DNA from: WJMT01 sp964599635 | Lineage (GTDB): Bacteria > Acidobacteriota > Aminicenantia > Aminicenantales > Aminicenantaceae | DNA length: 64,000 bases | Assembly: GCA_964599635.1 (NCBI GenBank) | Contig: CAZRGM010000039.1 | Coordinates: forward strand, 186,001-250,000 | Direction of reading: 5' to 3' | Part shown: piece by piece, positions 58,574 through 64,000 of the stretch | Numbering within the stretch: position 1 is the stretch's first letter | How the letters are laid out: every line of letters starts with the position of its first letter | Translations under genes and position numbers: made by a program | Notes under the pieces: generated by a model | Database searches by the model: none | Seen by the model: only the letters and a program-made list of their open reading frames with translations | Told to the model about the DNA's origin: nothing

Positions 58574-60097
58574 TTAATCTAATTTGCCGACTACTTTTTC
58601 TGTTTCTTCTAAGATTTCACCAGACTTTACTATTTCTTTCATCCGATTATGGTCTGAGTATAAAGGTCGATCTTTATCCAGAAAGCGGATGTATTTTCGG
58701 ATCACTTTTTGAGCTGCGGTGACTCCTTTACCAAATTTATATTCTCTAAAATCAAGTGCCTGAGCCGCTGCCATAAATTCGATGCCTAATATTCCATATG
58801 CATTATCCAGGATCTGTAAATTTTTAAGTGCTGTATTCATGCCCATTGAAACAAAATCTTCCTGATCAGCTGCTGCGGGAATTGATTGAATGGAAGCAGG
58901 CATAGACAGAATCCTCTGTTCAACAATCTGCATATCTGCCGTGTACTGGCTTAACATGAGTCCAGAAAACATTCCCGCACCTTTGATAAGGAAAGGAGGA
59001 AGTCCTGCACTTAGAGCGGGATTATTGAGTCTATTCAGGCGTCTTTCGGACATAACAGAGACCATCGTGATCGCGGCTCCAACCATGTCCATGGGAAGAG
59101 ATACGGGAGTACCCTGGAAATTAGCCCCAGAAAGCTGAAGGTCATCCTCCGGGAAAAAAACAGGATTGTCTCCCACTCCGTTTAGTTCTATTTCTATTTG
59201 GGAGAGAGCAAAAGATAAGACATCATGAGCTGTGCCAATAACCTGGGGAGTTGACCGCATGGAGTAAGCATCCTGAACTTTACATTTAATTTTCCCTTCA
59301 GCAAGGTCTCCTCCCTGGATCAGCTTGGATATGGCTTTTGAAGATCTCACGGCTCCTGAGAAACCTCGTGCTTCGTGTAGCTTAGGGCTGTATGGCTTCA
59401 TATTGGCTTTTAAGGCTTCCAAAGACATAGCCGCAGCTATTTCTGCCTGTTTGAGCCATCTGTTGGCGTCATAGAGAAGCAAAGCGCTCATTGCTGTGAG
59501 AAAATTAGATCCATTTATTATGGAGAGTCCGTCTCGTGCTTTTAATCCAGGGATGGATATACCGGCTTTGGCCATGGCTTGTCCCCCTGACATGAGTTCG
59601 TCTTTATAATAAGCTTTTCCTTCTCCCAAAAGAACTAGGGCTATTTGGGCCATCGGAGCAAGATCCCCACAGGCTCCGACAGAGCCTTTTTGGCACACAA
59701 ACGGAGTGACTCCTTTATTTAACATTTCAACAAGAGTTCGGGTTATTTCAAGCCGACATCCAGAATTACCATGAGCGTGAACATTGATGCGGCTTAACAT
59801 AGCTCCTCTGACAAATTCGATAGGAGCTGGATCGCCAATACCTGCCGCGTGATTATATATCAGATATTTCTGAAATTTTTCAAGCTGTTTTTCGTCCAAC
59901 ACGACTTCCGAAAATTCACCTATTCCGGTATTGACTCCATACATGATTTCTTTGGATTTGATTTTTTTCTCTAACATATCGCGGCATCTATTTATCCGCT
60001 CTTCAGCATCTCCATGGAGAGATACCTTTTCATGATTCCTGGCTACTCTTACCACATCTTCTATAGTTAATCCTGTGCCATCTAAAAAAATAGACAT
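58574..60097 (-). CDS. hutH: Histidine ammonia-lyase with Cys in the MIO triad
   Basis: A 507-residue aromatic ammonia-lyase. The active-site Tyr loop is YGVNTGIGEF (Tyr53). The MIO prosthetic group normally forms from Ala142-Ser143-Gly144; here the codons give Ala-Cys-Gly (GSVGACGDLAPM; codon 143 is TGT, 59669-59671). Other HAL signatures are intact: NGSNFLTAMSALLL, QDAYSMRSTPQVIGTAHD, and DQEDFVSMGMNTAL. It deaminates histidine to urocanate. It follows hutU by 19 bases in the MarR-hutU-hutH operon. Engineered Ser143Cys HAL is reported active, so function is plausible. Confidence 0.9.
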   Translation of the reverse strand: MSIFLDGTGLTIEDVVRVARNHEKVSLHGDAEERINRCRDMLEKKIKSKEIMYGVNTGIGEFSEVVLDEKQLEKFQKYLIYNHAAGIGDPAPIEFVRGAMLSRINVHAHGNSGCRLEITRTLVEMLNKGVTPFVCQKGSVGACGDLAPMAQIALVLLGEGKAYYKDELMSGGQAMAKAGISIPGLKARDGLSIINGSNFLTAMSALLLYDANRWLKQAEIAAAMSLEALKANMKPYSPKLHEARGFSGAVRSSKAISKLIQGGDLAEGKIKCKVQDAYSMRSTPQVIGTAHDVLSFALSQIEIELNGVGDNPVFFPEDDLQLSGANFQGTPVSLPMDMVGAAITMVSVMSERRLNRLNNPALSAGLPPFLIKGAGMFSGLMLSQYTADMQIVEQRILSMPASIQSIPAAADQEDFVSMGMNTALKNLQILDNAYGILGIEFMAAAQALDFREYKFGKGVTAAQKVIRKYIRFLDKDRPLYSDHNRMKEIVKSGEILEETEKVVGKLD

Positions 60098-60116
60098 TTT
60101 TTGGTCTCCTTATCGT

Positions 60117-61793
60117 TTATTTAAATATATTGATCTTGAATTTTTCGGCAACCTCAATGGCCTTTTCATAACCGGCATCTGCATGACGGAAAATAGCTGT
60201 TGCTGGATCATTATACAGGACTCTTTTTATACGCCTCTCTGATTTTTCAGTTCCATCCAGAAGGAGAACCATTCCTGCATGCTGGGAATAACCTATTCCC
60301 ACGCCACCCCCGTGATGGAAAGAAACCCATGTGGCTCCTCCAGAAGTATTAGCCATGAGATTCAAGAGAGGCCAGTCAGATACCGCATCAGTGCCATCTT
60401 TCATCCCTTCTGTTTCTCTGTACGGAGAGGCTACTGAGCCCCCATCCAGATGGTCTCTTCCAATAACAACCGGCGCTTTGAGTTTTCCAGTTTGGATCAA
60501 TTTATTAAAAACATACCCTGCTTTTTCTCTTTCACCCAGTCCAAGCCAGCAGATTCGGCAGGGGAGTCCTTGGAAAGCAACCTTTTTTTGAGCTTGTCGG
60601 ATCCAGTTGATCATCTTTTTGTTTTCTGGAAATGCTTTGATCAAGGCTTGGTCAGTTTCATATATATCTTGAGGATCTCCAGATAAGGCAGCCCAACGGA
60701 AAGGTCCTTTTCCTTCACAGAATTGGGGACGGATATATTCTGGGACAAAGCCTGGATAATCGAATGCATTCTTCTCGCCTCCTTGTTTGGCAAATTCCCT
60801 CAAATTATTTCCATAATCAAAGACATTACTTCCCCGGTTCTTCATCTTCAGCATAAAGGAGACGTGTCTGGCCATACTTTTCAGGGCTTTCTTTTTATAA
60901 AGAGCTGGGTCAGATTTTCTAAGCTTCTTGGCCTGTTCAAGGGTCATGCCAGCAGGAATATATCCATTGATGGGGTCATGAGCTGAGGTCTGATCTGTTA
61001 AAACATCAGGGATAATATTGTCTTTGAGGAGTTTTTCAAGAACATCACCTATGTTTCCTACTAGGCCCGCTGAAATGGACTTTTTTTGTTCTTTTGCATC
61101 CAGTACCCACTTTTTGGCCTCTTCATATGAATGGGTCATTTGATCGATATATTTCGTTTTAATTCTTTTTTTTATGCTTTCAGGATTGACATCGATCCCT
61201 AGAAAAGTCGCTCCATTCATAGTGGCTGCCAGAGGTTGAGCGCCTCCCATGGCTCCAAGGCCTCCAGTAACTAATAATTTTCCCTTTAAGTCTCCCTTAA
61301 AGTGTTTTTCAGCGCAGGCAGCAAAAGTTTCATAAGTTCCTTGTAGGATTCCTTGAGTTCCAATATAGATCCAGCTTCCTGCTGTCATCTGTCCGAACAT
61401 CATTAAACCTTTTTCTTTTAGTTTGTTGAAATGATCCCATGTTGCCCAATAGGGGACTAAATTACTGTTAGCAATGAGAACACGAGGCGCTTCAGGGTGA
61501 GATCGGACAATTCCTACTGGTTTCCCTGATTGGATAAGAAGACTTTGATCTATCTCAAGTTCAAGGAGTGCCTTAATGATTTTCTTAACGGATTCCTTAT
61601 CACGGGCTGCTTGACCTGTTCCTCCGTACACAATGAGATTTTCAGGGTCTTCGGCTACTTCGGGATTTAAATTGTTAAGCAGCATTCTCAAAGGGGCTTC
61701 TGTTTCCCAACTCTTTGCAGATATCTCAGGGCCTTCTGGGGCTTTATAGTTGGGATGATCCGCATACTTTCTTATAAATTCAGAATATTCCAT
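60117..61793 (-). CDS. hutU: Urocanate hydratase
   Basis: About 558 residues from ATG 61793, chosen because AGGAGG lies six bases upstream; ATG 61808 would place that site inside the gene. The NAD+-binding loop is LLVTGGLGAMGGAQPLA, the active-site Cys lies in GLPCRICWLGLGERE, and the HHGGGVGIGYSQHAGMVLLLDG stretch is family-typical. It converts urocanate to imidazolonepropionate using tightly bound NAD+. It overlaps the MarR gene end by 14 bases. hutI and the later steps are not in the window. Confidence 0.95.
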   Translation of the reverse strand: MEYSEFIRKYADHPNYKAPEGPEISAKSWETEAPLRMLLNNLNPEVAEDPENLIVYGGTGQAARDKESVKKIIKALLELEIDQSLLIQSGKPVGIVRSHPEAPRVLIANSNLVPYWATWDHFNKLKEKGLMMFGQMTAGSWIYIGTQGILQGTYETFAACAEKHFKGDLKGKLLVTGGLGAMGGAQPLAATMNGATFLGIDVNPESIKKRIKTKYIDQMTHSYEEAKKWVLDAKEQKKSISAGLVGNIGDVLEKLLKDNIIPDVLTDQTSAHDPINGYIPAGMTLEQAKKLRKSDPALYKKKALKSMARHVSFMLKMKNRGSNVFDYGNNLREFAKQGGEKNAFDYPGFVPEYIRPQFCEGKGPFRWAALSGDPQDIYETDQALIKAFPENKKMINWIRQAQKKVAFQGLPCRICWLGLGEREKAGYVFNKLIQTGKLKAPVVIGRDHLDGGSVASPYRETEGMKDGTDAVSDWPLLNLMANTSGGATWVSFHHGGGVGIGYSQHAGMVLLLDGTEKSERRIKRVLYNDPATAIFRHADAGYEKAIEVAEKFKINIFK

Positions 61794-62292
61794 TTGATTC
61801 CTCCTCATTATGATTCATGTTTTTTAATACCCTTTCACAAAGGCTTTCTTTTTCAAGGGTATCTTCTATTTCATCCAGAGCTTTTAAAAGAAGAGAGCTG
61901 TTCTCTTTTTGATCAAGCAAAAACTGCATTGACTCTCTCATTGATTTCCATACAGGCCCTATTTGGTTCATTATTTTTCTGCCTTTTTCTGTGAAAGCAA
62001 TAATCTTCTTTCTTCTGTCGTTTTTATCATTAATAAATTTAACAAGACCTTTTTTTTCAAGATTGGTGACAAGTTGACTGACTGCTGAATGTGTGATCCT
62101 CAGCTCTTTAGCGATTTCGGTTACAGATAAATGATGTTTATGGTGAAGTAAATAAAAAAGAGGGAACCAGCTTACCTCAAAAGGGATGCCTAGTTTTTTA
62201 TAAATGTTGGATACATCAAAGAGAAATCGATCACTTATGCGTTTCAATCGGGTGCCAAAAATCAATTCGCCAGCTTCTTTATAAAAGCTCAT
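61780..62292 (-). CDS. MarR-family transcriptional regulator
   Basis: A 170-residue winged-helix regulator. The recognition helix lies in LSVTEIAKELRITHSAVSQLVTNLEKKGLV and the wing in NDKNDRRKKIIAFTEKGRKI. The C-terminal helices form the dimer interface. It leads the operon marR-hutU-hutH-(CBS-like). A near-perfect palindrome directly downstream of its -10 box suggests autorepression and control of histidine degradation. The ligand may be urocanate or another pathway compound; this is inference. Confidence 0.85.
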   Translation of the reverse strand: MSFYKEAGELIFGTRLKRISDRFLFDVSNIYKKLGIPFEVSWFPLFYLLHHKHHLSVTEIAKELRITHSAVSQLVTNLEKKGLVKFINDKNDRRKKIIAFTEKGRKIMNQIGPVWKSMRESMQFLLDQKENSSLLLKALDEIEDTLEKESLCERVLKNMNHNEEESNGIF

Positions 62293-62316
62293 GATAATCT
62301 GTCTTCTTTAATATTT

Positions 62317-62332
62317 ATGTTAGTACTTACAT
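62317..62332. promoter_or_regulatory. Probable MarR operator
   Basis: ATGTTAGTACTTACAT is a palindrome with 14 of 16 positions symmetric. It lies 25 bases before the MarR start and just downstream of the -10 box, a classic repressor position. Confidence 0.55.
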
Positions 62333-62359
62333 TATTTGTTTTTTTATCTAAAATTGCAA
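62331..62359 (-). promoter_or_regulatory. Promoter of the MarR-hut operon
   Basis: Minus strand: TTGCAA (62359-62354), 17 bases, AATAAT (62336-62331). The operator palindrome overlaps the -10 by two bases. Confidence 0.55.
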
Positions 62360-62488
62360 GGGAAAATCGCATTTTTTCTGTTTTATAGGGAAAGGCAGTG
62401 GAATAATACTTGGAAAGCTCGACAAAGCTTTATGTGAAAGGTAAAATATAGAATCCAGATTTTAATATTTATAATGGAGTTTGTCATA

Positions 62489-64000
62489 ATGAATCATAAA
62501 AATTTATCATATGCCCTGACCAATCCCTTGTCTTTATTATTAAATAAACCAGTGGAGGAATTCCAAAGAGCCGATTTATTAAAAATCATAGAGAAAAAGC
62601 AAATTGAAAGAATTACTTTTCATTACACAGCCATAGATGGAAGGCTCAAAGAATTAAAGCTTCCCATATCAAGCAGAATTGGTGCTGAGCGAATTCTTGC
62701 AAACGGTGAACGTGTGGATGGTTCTTCGTTATTTAAAGGATTAGTGGAAACATCACTTTCTGACCTCTATGTGGTTCCCCAATATAAAACTGCTTTTCTC
62801 AATCCATTTGATGAGGGGAGCCTTGATTTTATATGTCGTTATTTTACAAAAGACGGTGAGCTGGCTCCTTTTGCCCCTGATTCGATTTTAAATAAAGCCT
62901 ATGCACTCTTTAAAAAGAATACGGGTCTAGATATTTACTGTTTAGGTGAACTCGAATTTTTTATTATATCTGAAAGAGAAAGTGATATATATAAACAGCA
63001 AATACAGAATAATTATCATGAGTCATCCCCTTTTGTCAAAAACGGCCCTCTTTTAACAGAAATACTTCGCCACATTATGTCTCTGACGAATGCAGTCAAG
63101 TATGCTCATTCTGAAGCAGGATACATAGAAAAAATCAATTCAAAAATAAATGAGATAAATGGGAAACAAGCAGAGCAGATGGAAATTGAATTTATGCCTA
63201 GGCCTGTCGATGAAATGGCGGATGATTTGGTTTTGGGAAAGTGGCTGATCAGAAATATTGCCTATAGACATGGTTGCATTGCAACCTTTGCTCCTAAAAT
63301 TGATGATAAAACAGCCGGAAATGGATTCCATATACATATTCAATTGATGAAAAATGGGGATAACATAATGAAAAGATCTGATGGGAGGCTTTCTGAGCCT
63401 GCGGAACGTTTAGTGGGGGGACTTTGCGAATATGCAGATTCACTGACTGCCTTTGGAAACACGGTTCCATCATCATATTTGAGACTTGTCCCAAACCAGG
63501 AAGCTCCCACCCGAATATTCTGGAGCGGTTTAAATCGTCATGCGCTCATAAGGGTTCCTCTGGCTTGGTCAAAATTTAATGACATAGCAAGAAAAATAAA
63601 TCCCCAGGAATCTTCACGATTTGGAAAGAGCCTCGAAAGCAAAACCGTGGAATTGAGGAGTCCTGATGGAAGTGCTCTGATCCATTTGCTTATCGCAGGA
63701 ATTGTCTTGGCTGCTGAAGGGGGTCTTAAACAGAAAGAGTTTTTGAATACAGCGAAAAATCTTTACGTTAAAGGTCAATTAAGAAAAGACAAAAATACGA
63801 TGAAGAAATACAGGTCTCTTCCAAATAGCTGTAGAGAATCGAGCAGGATATTATCGGAAAAAAGGAATTTATATGAAAGAGAAGGAATATTTCCTTCTTA
63901 TGTCATTGATTATGTGATAAGTTTATTAGAAGAGGAAGATATTGATTTATACGGTTCTAAAAGAGAAATAGAGAGAATAAACATAATGCATAAAGATATC
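62489..64000 (+). CDS. Glutamine synthetase family protein, 3' end outside the window
   Basis: An open frame of 504 codons from ATG 62489 (GGAG at 62476-62479) to the window end with no stop. GS landmarks are present in order: YCLGELEFFI (metal Glu), QMEIEFMP, GNGFHIHIQL (ATP/metal His loop), PSSYLRLVPNQEAPTRIFW and NRHALIRVPL, and VELRSPDGSALIH. It is divergent from the hut operon. Position suggests recapture of ammonia from histidine, or a gamma-glutamyl ligase role. The N-terminal domain is diverged from GlnA I, so substrate is uncertain. Confidence 0.8.
   Translation, partial: MNHKNLSYALTNPLSLLLNKPVEEFQRADLLKIIEKKQIERITFHYTAIDGRLKELKLPISSRIGAERILANGERVDGSSLFKGLVETSLSDLYVVPQYKTAFLNPFDEGSLDFICRYFTKDGELAPFAPDSILNKAYALFKKNTGLDIYCLGELEFFIISERESDIYKQQIQNNYHESSPFVKNGPLLTEILRHIMSLTNAVKYAHSEAGYIEKINSKINEINGKQAEQMEIEFMPRPVDEMADDLVLGKWLIRNIAYRHGCIATFAPKIDDKTAGNGFHIHIQLMKNGDNIMKRSDGRLSEPAERLVGGLCEYADSLTAFGNTVPSSYLRLVPNQEAPTRIFWSGLNRHALIRVPLAWSKFNDIARKINPQESSRFGKSLESKTVELRSPDGSALIHLLIAGIVLAAEGGLKQKEFLNTAKNLYVKGQLRKDKNTMKKYRSLPNSCRESSRILSEKRNLYEREGIFPSYVIDYVISLLEEEDIDLYGSKREIERINIMHKDI

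Overview
The window looks like AT-rich chromosomal DNA from a diderm bacterium that lives on amino acids and peptides. The best guess is Candidatus Aminicenantes or a related Acidobacteriota-like lineage. The basis is a GWxTD-domain protein, a CsgG-like lipoprotein, heptose (LPS core) biosynthesis, a Gld-type ABC cassette, BNR/sortilin-like secreted proteins, paired S9 and C69 peptidases, and two tRNA genes without encoded CCA. The assignment is inference from gene content; no rRNA or ribosomal protein gene is present to test it.

Layout. 0.1-3.4 kb: CsgG-like lipoprotein behind a consensus promoter, bactofilin, tRNA-Gly(CCC), a LipM-type ligase and an unknown protein. 3.4-6.6 kb (minus): an envelope-stress operon of ECF sigma factor, zinc anti-sigma factor, two LiaF/TM2-like membrane proteins and a toast-rack adhesin, with a textbook ECF promoter directly upstream. 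6.8-13.9 kb (plus): archaeal-type HMG-CoA synthase, thiolase and DUF35 protein, followed by carboxyltransferase, enoyl-CoA hydratase, biotin carboxylase and biotin carrier of a methylcrotonyl-CoA carboxylase-like system. 14.2-16.7 kb: a second ECF sigma factor, a membrane anti-sigma candidate and an HtrA-like protein that has lost two catalytic residues. 16.8-20.5 kb (minus): heptose/LPS core genes with an ICMT-like protein and TrmH.

20.6-29.4 kb: response regulator, GNAT, C69 dipeptidase, an alanine racemase-GNAT fusion with a methyltransferase and Na+/solute symporter, tRNA-Leu(CAA), and an ATP-grasp enzyme. 29.8-33.9 kb (minus): GWxTD/TPR protein, outer-membrane barrel protein and ThiF. 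34.2-41.5 kb: two S9 peptidases, a cysteine-desulfurase-like enzyme and a second C69 dipeptidase. 41.7-50.3 kb: a secreted unknown, a polyamine cluster (pyruvoyl arginine decarboxylase, deoxyhypusine-synthase-like protein, agmatinase), a large BNR-repeat protein, a PilZ protein and a secreted kinase-fold protein. 50.5-55.1 kb: GldA/GldF/GldG/DUF4340 cassette. 55.2-57.6 kb: hydroxylysine-kinase-like and phospholyase-like pair. 57.6-64 kb: MarR-hutU-hutH-(frameshifted CBS-like) operon on the minus strand, divergent from a glutamine-synthetase family gene cut by the window end.

How it fits together. Secreted S9 and C69 peptidases and the symporter would supply amino acids. Leucine (MCC cluster), histidine (hut), arginine (polyamine cluster) and possibly hydroxylysine or phosphoethanolamine (kinase/lyase pair) each have a catabolic or conversion module here. 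The most unusual feature is the acyl-CoA cluster: an archaeal HMG-CoA-forming complex sits where an HMG-CoA lyase would be expected in a leucine-degradation operon. Other points of interest are a natural Cys in the MIO triad of histidine ammonia-lyase, the pseudo-HtrA, the secreted kinase, and a family of degenerate ~75-bp intergenic repeats.
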